A DNA stretch of 64,000 nucleotides from Neisseria brasiliensis (GCF_009671065.1 NZ_CP046027.1:2046001-2110000), one strand, 5' to 3'; shown: positions 36,692 through 46,253, counted from the first letter of the stretch. Program-made: numbers and translations. Notes: a model not told the origin generated them from the letters alone.

Positions 36692-37312
36692 ATGGCAGTA
36701 CGTTCCAAATCTTCTAAAGCATGGCTCAACGAGCATGTGAACGACCATTATGTCCACATGGCGCAAAAAGACGGTTATCGTGCGCGTGCAGCTTATAAGC
36801 TTTTGGAAATCAACGAAAAAGACAAGCTCATCAAGCCGGGCACGATTTTGGCTGATTTGGGCAGTGCACCGGGCAGCTGGTCTCAGGTAGCAGCCAAATT
36901 GGTCGGTAAAAACGGCCAAGTATTTGCTTTGGATATTTTGCCAATGGACGAAATCGAAGGCGTTTCATTCATTCAAGGTGATTTTCGCGAAGACGATGTG
37001 TTGGCGCAATTTGAATCGCTGTTGGATAATCGCCCCTTAGACCTTGTAATTTGTGATATGGCACCCAATATGTCGGGTAATGCCGTGACCGATCAGGCCA
37101 AGAGCTTTTATTTATGCGAATTGGCTTTGGATTTTGCTGCCAACCATTTGAAAACAGGTGGTAATTTTTTGGTTAAAGTATTTCAGGGAGCAGGCTATCA
37201 GGAATATCTGGCGGCCATGCGGGTGGTTTTTGGCGTGGTGCAAACACGCAAGCCTGAGGCTTCCCGCAATCGTTCCAGTGAGATTTATTTATTGGGCAAA
37301 AATAAACGCTGA
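36692..37312 (+). CDS. rlmE: 23S rRNA 2'-O-ribose U2552 methyltransferase
   Basis: 206 residues, SAM-dependent Rossmann fold with motif I LADLGSAPGSWSQVA and the catalytic K-D-K-E set spread over YKLLEINEKD, DMAPNMSG, GNFLVKVFQG and SSEIYLLG. Methylates the A-loop of the large subunit. Adjacent to ftsH, the classical rlmE-ftsH pair, 64 bp apart. The N-terminus MAVRSKSSKAWLNEHVND is typical. Confidence 0.97.
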   Translation: MAVRSKSSKAWLNEHVNDHYVHMAQKDGYRARAAYKLLEINEKDKLIKPGTILADLGSAPGSWSQVAAKLVGKNGQVFALDILPMDEIEGVSFIQGDFREDDVLAQFESLLDNRPLDLVICDMAPNMSGNAVTDQAKSFYLCELALDFAANHLKTGGNFLVKVFQGAGYQEYLAAMRVVFGVVQTRKPEASRNRSSEIYLLGKNKR

Positions 37313-37376
37313 CAATATGGGCAGCGTGCATTAAAATCGTTTCTTTCGTTTACCTTTATATATGGAGCCTGATTCA

Positions 37377-39356
37377 GTGGGGAATACCATTAAACATGTA
37401 TTGGTCTGGTTGGTGCTGGGTGTCTGCCTGATGGCGGCATTCAATGCCATTAATGACAAGCAGGAAAATAAACAACAAATCGAATATTCGCAGTTTATCC
37501 AACAGGTAAACAACGGTGAAGTGGCCAGCGTGAATATCGAAGGTTCGGTCGTGAGCGGTTATCTGATTAAAGGTGAGCGCGCCGATAAAACTTCGTTTTT
37601 CACCAATGCGCCGCTTGACGATAAGCTGATTCAGACTTTATTGGATAAAGATGTCCGCGTCAAAGTGACGCCTGAAGAAAAACCGAGCATGCTCGGCAGC
37701 TTGTTCTTCAGCCTGTTGCCGGTATTGCTGTTGATTGGCGCATGGTTCTATTTCATGCGCATGCAAAGCGGTGGCGGCGGTAAAGGCGGTGCGTTTTCAT
37801 TCGGTAAGAGCCGCGCCAAATTGTTGGATAAAGATGCCAACAAAGTGACCTTTGCTGATGTGGCCGGTTGCGATGAAGCAAAAGAAGAAGTTCAGGAAAT
37901 CGTTGATTATCTGAAAGCGCCGACCCGCTATCAAAGCTTGGGTGGTCGCGTGCCGCGCGGTATTTTGCTGGCCGGTAGCCCGGGTACCGGTAAAACCTTG
38001 CTGGCTAAAGCAATTGCCGGTGAAGCAGGTGTGCCGTTCTTTAGCATTTCCGGTTCGGATTTTGTGGAAATGTTTGTTGGTGTTGGTGCCAGCCGTGTGC
38101 GCGATATGTTTGAGCAAGCCAAGAAAAACTCGCCTTGCATCATCTTTATCGATGAGATTGATGCCGTAGGTCGCCAGCGTGGTGCAGGCTTGGGTGGCGG
38201 TAATGATGAACGCGAACAAACCTTGAACCAATTGCTGGTTGAGATGGATGGCTTTGAAAGCAATCAAACCGTAATTGTGATTGCTGCAACCAACCGTCCG
38301 GACGTATTGGATCCTGCTTTACAACGCCCAGGTCGTTTCGACCGTCAAGTAGTGGTGCCGCTGCCGGATATCCGTGGCCGCGAGCAAATTTTGAAAGTGC
38401 ACGCCAAAAAAGTGCCTTTGGATGAATCGGTTGATTTGACTTCATTGGCGCGCGGTACGCCGGGTTTCTCTGGTGCCGATTTGGCTAACTTGGTAAACGA
38501 AGCCGCTTTGTTTGCCGGTCGCCGCAATAAAATCAAAGTCGATCAAAGCGACTTTGAAGATGCCAAAGACAAAATCTACATGGGTCCTGAGCGCCGCTCA
38601 ATGGTGATGCACGAAGATGAAAAACGTGCGACGGCTTATCATGAATCGGGTCATGCCATTGTGGCCGAGAGCTTGGACTTCACCGATCCGGTGCATAAAG
38701 TCACCATTATGCCGCGCGGCCGAGCCTTGGGCTTGACTTGGCAGCTGCCGGAACGCGACCGCATCAGCATGTATAAAGATCAAATGCTGAGCCAAATCGC
38801 GATTTTGTTTGGTGGACGTATTGCCGAAGATATTTTTGTCGGCCGTATTTCTACCGGTGCGTCCAACGACTTTGAACGCGCAACGCAAATTGCCCGTGAA
38901 ATGGTGACCCGCTACGGCATGAGCGACAAAATGGGCGTGATGGTTTACGCGGAAAATGAAGGTGAAGTGTTCTTGGGTCGCAGCGTGACCCGTTCACAAA
39001 ATATTTCTGAAAAAACCCAGCAAGATGTGGATGCCGAAATCCGCCGCATTTTGGATGAGCAATACGCCGTGGCTTACAAAATCTTGGACGAAAACCGAGA
39101 TAAGATGGAAACCATGTGTAAAGCACTGATGGATTGGGAAACCATCGATCGTGATCAGGTATTGGAAATCATGGCAGGCGAGCAACCTAGCCCGCCGAAA
39201 GATTACAGTCATAATCTGCGCAAAGATGAGCCTGAAGAAGAAAAAGGTGAGCCGGAGCAAGTGATGGTGATTACGCCTGAAGGTCCGCAAACCGAAGTGC
39301 AAAATGTTAAACCTGAACATTCTTCTGATCATGATTCGGGTGTGAACAAGCCATAA
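37377..39356 (+). CDS. ftsH: ATP-dependent zinc metalloprotease FtsH
   Basis: Membrane-anchored AAA+ protease that degrades misassembled membrane proteins and regulators. 659 residues from the GTG start: two N-terminal membrane helices (about 7-24 and 104-125), periplasmic segment between, AAA module with Walker [34 protein letters not shown], and the zinc-protease HEXXH motif in [10 protein letters not shown]. The tail is acidic and Pro/Gln-rich. GTG 37377 is preferred because GGAG (37364-37367) is spaced 9 nt before it and homologues begin at this point; an ATG at 37362 overlaps that Shine-Dalgarno sequence. Confidence 0.95.
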   Translation: MGNTIKHVLVWLVLGVCLMAAFNAINDKQENKQQIEYSQFIQQVNNGEVASVNIEGSVVSGYLIKGERADKTSFFTNAPLDDKLIQTLLDKDVRVKVTPEEKPSMLGSLFFSLLPVLLLIGAWFYFMRMQSGGGGKGGAFSFGKSRAKLLDKDANKVTFADVAGCDEAKEEVQEIVDYLKAPTRYQSLGGRVPRGILLAGSPGTGKTLLAKAIAGEAGVPFFSISGSDFVEMFVGVGASRVRDMFEQAKKNSPCIIFIDEIDAVGRQRGAGLGGGNDEREQTLNQLLVEMDGFESNQTVIVIAATNRPDVLDPALQRPGRFDRQVVVPLPDIRGREQILKVHAKKVPLDESVDLTSLARGTPGFSGADLANLVNEAALFAGRRNKIKVDQSDFEDAKDKIYMGPERRSMVMHEDEKRATAYHESGHAIVAESLDFTDPVHKVTIMPRGRALGLTWQLPERDRISMYKDQMLSQIAILFGGRIAEDIFVGRISTGASNDFERATQIAREMVTRYGMSDKMGVMVYAENEGEVFLGRSVTRSQNISEKTQQDVDAEIRRILDEQYAVAYKILDENRDKMETMCKALMDWETIDRDQVLEIMAGEQPSPPKDYSHNLRKDEPEEEKGEPEQVMVITPEGPQTEVQNVKPEHSSDHDSGVNKP

Positions 39357-39368
39357 TCGGCATATCAA

Positions 39369-39396
39369 ACGGCAGCGTTAACGCTGCCGTTTTTTC
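39369..39396 (+). terminator. Intrinsic terminator after ftsH
   Basis: ACGGCAGCGTT/AACGCTGCCGT (39369-39390) followed by TTTTT. Not DUS-derived. Confidence 0.88.
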
Positions 39397-39518
39397 ATAT
39401 CTGAAACCATCAAAATAAAGTAAAAAGAGCATCAATATTGAAGATTATTGCTTCAGGCCGTCTGAAAAGGCCGGAAAATTCGTTTATAATGACACTTTTG
39501 CTTAAGTTTGATTCCGCC

Positions 39519-39950
39519 ATGAAAACAGTAGAAAAAAGCGTGTTGGTGTTACACAGCGCCAAGCAGATGTTTGAGTTGGTTGACCGCGTGGAGGATTATC
39601 CGACATTCCTGCCGTGGTACAGCAAAACCGAAATCATCGAGCGCACCGATACCGAATTGAAAGCGCGCCTGTTTATGGACTACATGGGCGTGCGCCAATC
39701 GTTTGCCACGCATAACCACAATATTCCCGGTCAAGAAATCAAAATGGATTTGCTCGAAGGGCCGTTTAAAACCCTGCGCGGCACTTGGCGATTTGTTGAT
39801 TTGGGTGACGATATGTGCCAAATCGAATTTAAATTGGAATACGAATTCAGCAGTTCGATTTTGTCGGCGATGATTTCGCCGGTGTTTAATCATTTGTCCG
39901 GCACTTTGGTGGACGCATTTGTTAAAGAGGCTGACCGCCGCTATGCTTAA
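39519..39950 (+). CDS. ratA: RatA/Coq10-family SRPBCC protein
   Basis: 143 residues of the START-like fold: [34 protein letters not shown] and the C-terminal [20 protein letters not shown] are conserved in the RatA/Coq10 family. In E. coli RatA was described as inhibiting 70S assembly; eukaryotic relatives bind ubiquinone. It overlaps rnfH (RatB) by 8 nt, the standard gene pair. The start at 39519 is by homology; the frame opens at 39438 across a DUS. Confidence 0.92.
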   Translation: MKTVEKSVLVLHSAKQMFELVDRVEDYPTFLPWYSKTEIIERTDTELKARLFMDYMGVRQSFATHNHNIPGQEIKMDLLEGPFKTLRGTWRFVDLGDDMCQIEFKLEYEFSSSILSAMISPVFNHLSGTLVDAFVKEADRRYA

Positions 39951-40221
39951 TATTGAAATCGTGTACGGATTGCCGGATAAGCAAGTGTTGAAAACCATGC
40001 AAGTGGCAGAAGGGACGACCATCCGCCAAGCAGCTTTGCAAAGCGGTTTGGAAAACGAATTTCCCGATTTGGATTTATATTCGGCCAAGCTTGGCATTTT
40101 CGGCAAAATAGCCAAAGACGATACCGTATTACGCGATAAAGACCGCATTGAAGTGTATCGCCCTTTGCTGATCGACCCGAAAGAGGCACGCAGACAGCGC
40201 GTGCAAAATCAGGAAGATTGA
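39943..40221 (+). CDS. rnfH: RnfH/RatB family ubiquitin-like protein
   Basis: 92 residues, beta-grasp fold: [58 protein letters not shown]. The last motif is the RnfH signature. Role unresolved; genetically linked to ratA. Its ATG lies inside the end of ratA (overlap 39943-39950), so translation is coupled. Confidence 0.93.
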   Translation: MLNIEIVYGLPDKQVLKTMQVAEGTTIRQAALQSGLENEFPDLDLYSAKLGIFGKIAKDDTVLRDKDRIEVYRPLLIDPKEARRQRVQNQED

Positions 40222-40226
40222 ATTTG

Positions 40227-40259
40227 AGGCCGTCTGAACCCTTTTATTTCAGACGGCCT
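40227..40259 (+). terminator. DUS inverted repeat after rnfH
   Basis: AGGCCGTCTGAA, 9-nt loop, TTCAGACGGCCT, then TCTG. Confidence 0.6.
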
Positions 40260-40290
40260 TCTGTAAGAACCACACACCAAAGAGAAAATC

Positions 40291-40869
40291 ATGTCTAACC
40301 CAATTAAAATGATCGTCGGCCTAGGCAACCCCGGCAAAGAATACGAAGCAACCCGCCACAATGTCGGCTTTTGGCTGCTCGATGAATTGGCGTGGCAATG
40401 GAAAGCGACGTTTAAAGATGAGAAAAAATTCTTCGGCGAAGTGGCGCGTGTCAGCCGCCCTGAAGGGGATATTTGGCTGATTAAACCGATGACGTTTATG
40501 AACCGTTCCGGTCAGGCGGTGGCGGCCTTGGCACAGTTTTACAAGATTGAACCCGAAGAAATTCTGGTGGTGCACGATGAACTCGACATCGAATGCGGCC
40601 GCATTAAATTCAAGCTCGGCGGTGGTAATGGCGGCCACAACGGCTTGAAAGACATTCAAGCCCGATTGGGTACGCCGAATTTCTACCGCCTGCGTCTGGG
40701 CATTGATCATCCGGGCGATAAGGCTCTGGTGTCGGCTTATGTGTTGAACAAACCGAGCACGGAACACCGCCAATTGATTGAAGATTCGGTCAATAAATCC
40801 ATCAAAGGCATACCGCTATTGACGGCGGGTGAATTTGAAGAGGCGCAGCGTTTTTTACACAGTCGATAA
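40291..40869 (+). CDS. pth: Peptidyl-tRNA hydrolase
   Basis: Recycles peptidyl-tRNAs. 192 residues with the Pth signature GLGNPGKEYEATRHNVGFW (catalytic His in RHN), PMTFMNRSGQAV, HDELDIECGRIKFKLGGGNGGHNGLKDI and LGIDHPG. Usual length. CCAAAGAGAAAATC precedes the ATG. Confidence 0.97.
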   Translation: MSNPIKMIVGLGNPGKEYEATRHNVGFWLLDELAWQWKATFKDEKKFFGEVARVSRPEGDIWLIKPMTFMNRSGQAVAALAQFYKIEPEEILVVHDELDIECGRIKFKLGGGNGGHNGLKDIQARLGTPNFYRLRLGIDHPGDKALVSAYVLNKPSTEHRQLIEDSVNKSIKGIPLLTAGEFEEAQRFLHSR

Positions 40870-40895
40870 CTTTATATTTTCAGACGGCCTAAACC

Positions 40896-41120
40896 ATGAG
40901 TGAATTGATTGATTTGATTGAAACCGAAAGCCTCGGTACAGTCGAAGAAACCCTTGATTTTTTGTTATACGAATGCAGCTTAGATGATGCCCCAAGCCGT
41001 GAAGAAGTAGAACAATGGCGCGACTTGCTAAACGGGCGCGGTGGCAAATTCGTACGATTGGCCAAAATCTGCCAAACATGGCTGGACGAAGAGGGTGAAC
41101 ATGACCTTACCGCGCAATAA
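40896..41120 (+). CDS. Small acidic hypothetical protein
   Basis: 74 residues, acidic (ETESLGTVEETLDFLLYECSLDD), no membrane or signal segment, no known domain. A reverse DUS (40881-40890) sits in its upstream region. Its end overlaps the VanZ-like gene by 20 nt, implying a two-gene unit. Plausible as a real gene because of this coupling and its codon texture, but unproven. Confidence 0.7.
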   Translation: MSELIDLIETESLGTVEETLDFLLYECSLDDAPSREEVEQWRDLLNGRGGKFVRLAKICQTWLDEEGEHDLTAQ

Positions 41121-41481
41121 ATTTACCGCATTGGCCGCGCTGTGGTTTGCGGCTGCCATTTATTCACTGCTGTTGCGAGAATCAACAGGCGGCGCGCCGC
41201 CGTTTCCAAATTTCGATAAAGTGGCGCATTTTGCTTTGTTTTTCGCACACTTTTGGCTGCTCACCAAAGCATATATGGCCGATAAGCACCCGATTCCGTA
41301 TCGCGGCCTGATGATTGCCGCCGTGGTGTTTGCCATTGCCAGCGAGTGCGCGCAGGCAATGTTTACCCAAACACGCGAAGGTTCGTTTGGGGATGCGGTG
41401 GCCGATGTCTGCGGTGCGGCGGCAGCTTTGTGGTTTGCCCGAAAAATCGAGCAAGCCAAAGGGTTGAAATTACCTGATTAA
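41101..41481 (+). CDS. VanZ-like membrane protein
   Basis: 126 residues, about four membrane helices. FPNFDKVAHFALFFAHFWLLTKAYMAD and the ECAQAMFTQTREGSFGDAVADVCGAAAALW segment match the VanZ-like domain (conserved HF and the E..Q...R..S..D.. pattern). Family function is unclear; VanZ confers low-level teicoplanin tolerance in enterococci. The start at 41101 follows GAGGGTGAAC in the end of the upstream gene. Confidence 0.85.
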   Translation: MTLPRNKFTALAALWFAAAIYSLLLRESTGGAPPFPNFDKVAHFALFFAHFWLLTKAYMADKHPIPYRGLMIAAVVFAIASECAQAMFTQTREGSFGDAVADVCGAAAALWFARKIEQAKGLKLPD

Positions 41482-41511
41482 TCTTTAACTATAAACAGTG
41501 ATTAATAATAG

Positions 41512-41547
41512 AGGCCGTCTGAAAGCTTGGAAAAGTTTCAGACGGCT
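41512..41547. repeat. DUS inverted repeat upstream of pepP
   Basis: AGGCCGTCTGAAAGCTT, loop GGAA, AAGTTTCAGACGGC. One unpaired base. Ends 14 nt before the pepP start. Confidence 0.6.
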
Positions 41548-41560
41548 TTAAGGAAACATA

Positions 41561-42871
41561 ATGAACAATACCCCGTTTATCCAACGCCGCCAACGCGTGC
41601 TGCAACAAATCGGCAGCGAAGGCGTGGCGGTTTTGTTTGCCGCGCCAGAACAGCACCGTAACAACGACACCGAATTTCCATTCCGCCAAGACAGCTATTT
41701 TCATTACCTGACCGGCTTTGACGAGCCGCAAGCGGTGTTGCTGCTGGATGGTGCGACGCAAAAAAGCATTTTGTTCTGTCGCGAAAAAGATGCCTTAAGC
41801 GAGATTTGGAACGGCTTTCGCTATGGGCCAGAAGCGGCGTTGGAAGTGTTCGGTTTTGATGAAGCCTATGCAAATATCGAATGGCCGGCAAAATTAACGC
41901 AAGTGCTGCTGAATAAAAAAAGCCTGTATGCCTTGTGGGGCTTATATCCCGAACACGATAAAGAAGTGATGGCCAAATGGCACAGCGTGCAGCAAAGTGC
42001 CGGCCGCCGTATTCAAACCAACACTTATGCGCCGGAAAATTTGGCTGATTTGGCGGCGTTGTTGGACGGTATGCGCTTGATTAAAGACGATCACGAAATT
42101 GCGCTCTTGAAAAAAGCCGGTGAAATTAGCGCGTTGGCGCATATCCGAGCCATGCAGAAAACACGACCGGGCATGAATGAGCTGCAGATTGAAGCCGAAA
42201 TTTTGCACGAATTCATGCGTCACGGCGCGCGTTTTCCGTCTTACAACAGCATTGTGGCAGGCGGTAAAAATGCGTGCTGTCTGCACTATGTTGACAACAA
42301 AGATATGCTGCAAGACGGCGATTTGCTGCTGATTGATGCCGGTGCCGAATATAATTTTTACGCCGGCGACATCACACGTACTTTTCCGGTAAACGGTAAA
42401 TTTACCGCGGCACAAAAAGACATTTACGAAATCGTGTTGGCGGCCAATGAAGCCGCCATCGCCGCCGTGAAACCGAATGCCGATTGGGGTGAGGTTCACT
42501 TAATCGCGCTGAAAATCTTGGTGCAAGGCTTGATTGATCAAAAATTATTGCGCGGCACAGTTGACGGCAACATCGAATCACAAGCCTATCAACGTTTCTA
42601 CATGCACGGCTTGGGTCATTGGGTCGGCTTGGATGTACATGATGTCGGTAAACGCTGGCACAACGGCAAGCCTTTATTGCTGCAACCAGGCATGTGCAGC
42701 ACCATCGAGCCGGGCTTGTATATTGCCACGGCCGATGATATTCCTGAAGTCTTCCACAATACTGGTATCCGCATTGAAGACAATGTATTGGTAACCGAAA
42801 ACGGTTGTGAAAATTACACCGCCTTAGCGCCGAAAAGCGTAGCGGATATTGAAGAAGTGATGCGTGGCTAG
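41561..42871 (+). CDS. pepP: Xaa-Pro aminopeptidase
   Basis: Cytoplasmic dinuclear metallopeptidase removing an N-terminal residue before proline. 436 residues: AMP_N domain (about 5-125) and the pita-bread M24 domain with the metal ligands Asp in LLIDAGAEYNFYAGDITRTFPV (two Asp), His in MHGLGHWVGLDVHDVG, Glu in STIEPGLY and Glu in GIRIEDNVLV. Start after AAGGAAACATA. Confidence 0.95.
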   Translation: MNNTPFIQRRQRVLQQIGSEGVAVLFAAPEQHRNNDTEFPFRQDSYFHYLTGFDEPQAVLLLDGATQKSILFCREKDALSEIWNGFRYGPEAALEVFGFDEAYANIEWPAKLTQVLLNKKSLYALWGLYPEHDKEVMAKWHSVQQSAGRRIQTNTYAPENLADLAALLDGMRLIKDDHEIALLKKAGEISALAHIRAMQKTRPGMNELQIEAEILHEFMRHGARFPSYNSIVAGGKNACCLHYVDNKDMLQDGDLLLIDAGAEYNFYAGDITRTFPVNGKFTAAQKDIYEIVLAANEAAIAAVKPNADWGEVHLIALKILVQGLIDQKLLRGTVDGNIESQAYQRFYMHGLGHWVGLDVHDVGKRWHNGKPLLLQPGMCSTIEPGLYIATADDIPEVFHNTGIRIEDNVLVTENGCENYTALAPKSVADIEEVMRG

Positions 42872-42897
42872 GTCGCTTGAAATTGAATAACGCCAAA

Positions 42898-42930
42898 AGG
42901 CCGTCTGAAGCATTAAGTTTCAGACGGCCT
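42898..42930. terminator. Bidirectional DUS hairpin
   Basis: AGGCCGTCTGAA, 8-nt loop, TTTCAGACGGCCT between convergent pepP and SGNH genes. Confidence 0.72.
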
Positions 42931-42947
42931 CATTTTGATTAATTTAT

Positions 42948-43514
42948 TCAAAAACTAACTTTCCGAATCGATTCAGCCACGGCCTCACCCAATATTTCAT
43001 TACCGAACTCATTGAAATGCAGCCCGTCGCAGATGGTCAGCGCGGTTAAGTCTTGCATAAACATCAACGCATATAAATCATTAATGGCAAAACCGAATTC
43101 ATGTGCCAAGTCTTGGGCTATTTGGTTATAGGTTTGAATATCTTTCAAATAGCGGCGCGATGATTTGGTCACATTGTGTACGCTTTGTAAAAAAGGCGTG
43201 CTGCTTGCCCAGATAAGGTGTGCGCCGGTTTGCTGCAAGCGGTTAAAAATTTGTCTCAGATTGGCTTGGTAGGCTTGAATGTCGGTTAAGGGTTGGCTGC
43301 TGCCTGCATTGTAGCGGATGTCGTGCAGACCGCAGTTTAGGTGAATAATGTCTCCGGCCTGCGCACCTTGTGTCCATTGTTCGATGTGTTGCAACACATC
43401 ATGTGATGAGCGGCAATTGTTGATCGGTGAGAGTATGGGTACATCGGATAGGGCAGCTTGTACTGTAGCTTCATAGCCCAGTCGGATTGAGTCGCCGATA
43501 AGATAAACCGTCAT
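42948..43514 (-). CDS. SGNH/GDSL-family hydrolase
   Basis: 188 residues. Block I has the nucleophile Ser in YLIGDSIRLGY; block III is LNCGLHDIRYN (a G..D variant of GxND); block V is CDGLHFNEFGNEI with catalytic Asp and His. No signal peptide, so cytoplasmic. Esterase or O-acetyl hydrolase activity is plausible; substrate unknown. On the minus strand it lies just downstream of a 60-bp palindrome. Confidence 0.9.
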   Translation of the reverse strand: MTVYLIGDSIRLGYEATVQAALSDVPILSPINNCRSSHDVLQHIEQWTQGAQAGDIIHLNCGLHDIRYNAGSSQPLTDIQAYQANLRQIFNRLQQTGAHLIWASSTPFLQSVHNVTKSSRRYLKDIQTYNQIAQDLAHEFGFAINDLYALMFMQDLTALTICDGLHFNEFGNEILGEAVAESIRKVSF

Positions 43515-43526
43515 GTTTCCCCCTAC

Positions 43527-43586
43527 TGTTAAGGCCGTCTGAAATAATTAATATTATAATATTAATTATTTCAGACGGCCTTAACA
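43527..43586. repeat. 60-bp perfect palindrome built on two DUS copies
   Basis: Arms of 30 bp with no spacer and no mismatch: TGTTAAGGCCGTCTGAAATA at the left edge, mirrored at the right, with an A+T-only core (43543-43570) in place of the usual short loop. Lies between the minus-strand genes 43620-43883 and 42948-43514; it may terminate the first. Confidence 0.95.
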
Positions 43587-43619
43587 TGGGTCAAATCATT
43601 AGGTTGGATTCTGTAAAGC

Positions 43620-43883
43620 TTATTTGGCTTGATAATTTTGTCGGTAAAAATCAATCAATTGTTTAGCTTGTAGCATCGGCAGGCCGAAGCGGTCGGCCAC
43701 GGCTTTTAAATCTTTGATTTCTACGCCGGTGAGGTTTTGGCTGATCCATTCAAATGTATCCGGCTTGCTTTTGATGTGTTCTAAATAAGCCTGTTTGCGT
43801 TTCCAATTGCGCGACCATACCAGTAATACGGTAAAAATCAACAACGCAATCAAAAAGATATTCATTGCAGCCATCATTTCCAT
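43620..43883 (-). CDS. Small membrane-anchored hypothetical protein
   Basis: 87 residues: an N-terminal membrane helix (about 7-23, NIFLIALLIFTVLLVWS), then a basic stretch and a soluble helical domain (YLEHIKSKPDTFEWIS...DFYRQNYQAK). No known domain. Four possible ATG starts between 43883 and 43865, none with a strong Shine-Dalgarno sequence; the longest is given. Confidence 0.75.
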   Translation of the reverse strand: MEMMAAMNIFLIALLIFTVLLVWSRNWKRKQAYLEHIKSKPDTFEWISQNLTGVEIKDLKAVADRFGLPMLQAKQLIDFYRQNYQAK

Positions 43884-43927
43884 GGTTGGGCTTTCATCAA
43901 AAAATAAAGGCGATTATAAACGAAAAA

Positions 43928-43962
43928 AGGCCGTCTGAATGCATATCGCGTTCAGACGGCCT
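43928..43962. terminator. DUS inverted repeat after copA
   Basis: AGGCCGTCTGAA, 11-nt loop, TTCAGACGGCCT. The small inverted-repeat element is joined directly to its right edge. Confidence 0.6.
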
Positions 43963-44026
43963 GAGAGCTTTTCAAGCTCTCCATCTTGGGCGCATTTCTT
44001 CGTTTCTGAAGTTTTGCAAAGGTCTC
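43963..44026. mobile_element. Short MITE-like element, internally deleted copy (64 bp)
   Basis: Starts GAGAGCTTTTCAA and ends TTTTGCAAAGGTCTC, with CCATCTTGGGCGCATTTCTT in the middle resembling the 143-bp copies at 46335 and 48159. GGCCT flanks both sides (43958-43962 and 44027-44031), a possible 5-bp target duplication taken from a DUS. Confidence 0.65.
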
Positions 44027-44052
44027 GGCCTTTATCCTTTCGAATAATGGCA

Positions 44053-46221
44053 TCATTCAATTTTCACACGTTTCAAGCGCAACGCATTGGTTAATACCGA
44101 TACCGAACTCAGCGCCATTGCCGCGCCGGCAATCACCGGGCTGAGAAAACCCAAAGCAGCCAGCGGGATGCCGAGGATATTGTAGAAAAAGGCAAAAAAC
44201 AGGTTTTGCTTGATGTTCCTCAACGTAGCGCGTGACACAAGCAGGGCATCGACGAGTTGGTTGACCGAATGCTGCATCAATGTTGCCGAAGCGGTGTGTT
44301 CGGCCACATCGGCGCCCCCTTTCATGGCGAAGCTGACATTGGCCGCAGCCAGAGCAGGGGCATCGTTGATGCCGTCGCCAACCATGGCGACAACTTTGCC
44401 GTCGTCTTTGAGTTTTTGCACCGCCGCTGCTTTATCGCGCGGGCTCATGTTGCCAAACGCGTGTTCAATGTCCAGTTGCGCGGCGATGTATTCGACGGTA
44501 TTTTGATTGTCGCCACTCATTACATACACATCGATATCATGCGCTTTCAGACGGCGTATTGCTTCGGCGGTGTCGCTTTTAAGTGCATCAGCTAAGGCGA
44601 ATGCACCGATGGGACGGTCGTCAACCGATACGGCCACCAAGCTGGCAATTGGCCATACGCCCTCTAAATCGGTCGGCAAGGTCAAATTGGCGTAATCGGT
44701 TTTGCCGACTTTCACCAAACCCAAACCGCTGATTTCGGCGGAAATGCCCGCGCCGACTGCCGTTTGCGTCTGACTGCTTGGCGGTAAATCCAAATTGCGC
44801 GCTAAGGCAGCCGAAACAATCGCGTTGGCAAGCGGATGAGTGGCGTTTTGCTCGACGGCTGCGGCAATACGGAACAAATCGTCTTTGCCAAAACCGCTAT
44901 CCGGCACCAGATAAACCGCAGCCACTTGCGGACGGCCTTCGGTAAGCGTGCCAGTTTTATCGAGCACCACGGCGTTGACATGCGCCGATTCTTCCATCGA
45001 AGCCGCGTCTTTAAACCAAATGCCGTGTTTCACCGCTTTGCCCATGCCGACCATAATCGCCGCCGGTGTGGCTAAGCCCAGCGCGCACGGGCAGGCAATC
45101 ACCAGCACCGCCACGGCATGCATCAAGCCGGCTTGCCAATCGCCTTTGATGCCCCAAGTGAGCGCGAACGTGAGCAGCGAAATGCCGACCACCACCGGCA
45201 CAAACACCGCCGCCGCTTTATCGGCCATGCGTGAAATCGGCGCTTTGCTGCCTTGCGCTTCGGAAAGCGCGTTCATCATGTCGCCCAGCAAAGTGTGGCT
45301 GCCCAATTGGGTGGTGCGGTAAATCAAGCTGCCTTCAGTCACCAGCGCACCAGCTAAAACTTTGCTGCCTTGCTGTTTCATTTCAGGATTGGATTCGCCG
45401 GTTAAGTGGCTTTCGTCTGTCCAGCCGCTGCCGCTTTCGACCACGCCGTCAGCGGCAATGCGTTCACCGTGATTGGCACGCAGCATATCGCCGGTTTGCA
45501 CTTGGTCTAACGGCAGCGACTGCCATGCGCCGTCGCGCTGCACATTGACTTTGCTCGGTGTGAGTTTCAGCATCAGCGATAAGCTGTTCAGGCTGGATTT
45601 TTTGGTGCGGTGTTCCAAAAATTTGCCCAGCGACACAAAGCCAATCACCATTACGCTTGCTTCAAAATACACATGCGCCATGCCGTCGTGCCCCATGCCG
45701 CGGTGGTGGAACATCATATACACCGAATAAAGATAAATCGACGCCGTGCCGATGGTGACCAGCACATCCATATTGGCCAAGCCGCCTTTGATTGAAGCCC
45801 ACGCGCTTTTGTAAAACGGAATCGCCAACCAAAGCTGCACAATGCTGGCCAAAGCAAATTGCCATAGGGCGGGCATCATCCAATCGTGGCGGCCAATCAT
45901 CATGCCTGCCATGCCGATGAGAAACGGCACATTAATCGCCAGCAGCAGCCACAAACGCCAGCCGATATGCACCGGTTCATCGCTGTCGGCTTTAGGCAGC
46001 GTATCGGTTTTTTCTTGCGCGCCGAAACCGGTTTTTTCGATAATTCGGGTGATGTCGGCTATTGAGCTGCGGCTGTCGTCAAACACGACTTGCGCTTCTT
46101 CGCTGGCAAAATTCACACCCGCACTTTCGATAAAGTCTTTTTTGTTTAATACTTTTTCAATGCGTGAGGCGCAAGCTTGACAGGTCATACCTTCGATTTG
46201 GAAGCGGACTTTTTGTTTCAT
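44053..46221 (-). CDS. copA: Copper-exporting P1B-type ATPase
   Basis: 722 residues. One N-terminal heavy-metal domain (GMTCQAC, Cys14 and Cys17), eight membrane helices, the intramembrane CPC motif (377-379), phosphorylation site D421 in DKTGTLTEG and the ATP-binding HP motif region (ATHPLANAIV). The CPC motif and C-terminal YN/MxxS-type residues (FYNILGIPLAALG, ALSSVSVL) mark a Cu(I) exporter. The promoter at 46254-46284 is a CueR/MerR-type one, so copper induction is expected. The copZ chaperone gene lies 270 bp upstream. Confidence 0.96.
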   Translation of the reverse strand: MKQKVRFQIEGMTCQACASRIEKVLNKKDFIESAGVNFASEEAQVVFDDSRSSIADITRIIEKTGFGAQEKTDTLPKADSDEPVHIGWRLWLLLAINVPFLIGMAGMMIGRHDWMMPALWQFALASIVQLWLAIPFYKSAWASIKGGLANMDVLVTIGTASIYLYSVYMMFHHRGMGHDGMAHVYFEASVMVIGFVSLGKFLEHRTKKSSLNSLSLMLKLTPSKVNVQRDGAWQSLPLDQVQTGDMLRANHGERIAADGVVESGSGWTDESHLTGESNPEMKQQGSKVLAGALVTEGSLIYRTTQLGSHTLLGDMMNALSEAQGSKAPISRMADKAAAVFVPVVVGISLLTFALTWGIKGDWQAGLMHAVAVLVIACPCALGLATPAAIMVGMGKAVKHGIWFKDAASMEESAHVNAVVLDKTGTLTEGRPQVAAVYLVPDSGFGKDDLFRIAAAVEQNATHPLANAIVSAALARNLDLPPSSQTQTAVGAGISAEISGLGLVKVGKTDYANLTLPTDLEGVWPIASLVAVSVDDRPIGAFALADALKSDTAEAIRRLKAHDIDVYVMSGDNQNTVEYIAAQLDIEHAFGNMSPRDKAAAVQKLKDDGKVVAMVGDGINDAPALAAANVSFAMKGGADVAEHTASATLMQHSVNQLVDALLVSRATLRNIKQNLFFAFFYNILGIPLAALGFLSPVIAGAAMALSSVSVLTNALRLKRVKIE

Positions 46222-46253
46222 TTTCGTTGTCCAGTCAATGATGAGATAAAAAA

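Noticed and set aside
43968..43986. GAGAGCTTTTCAAGCTCTC hairpin as a terminator
   Set aside because: Its stem belongs to the short MITE-like copy and no T tract follows.
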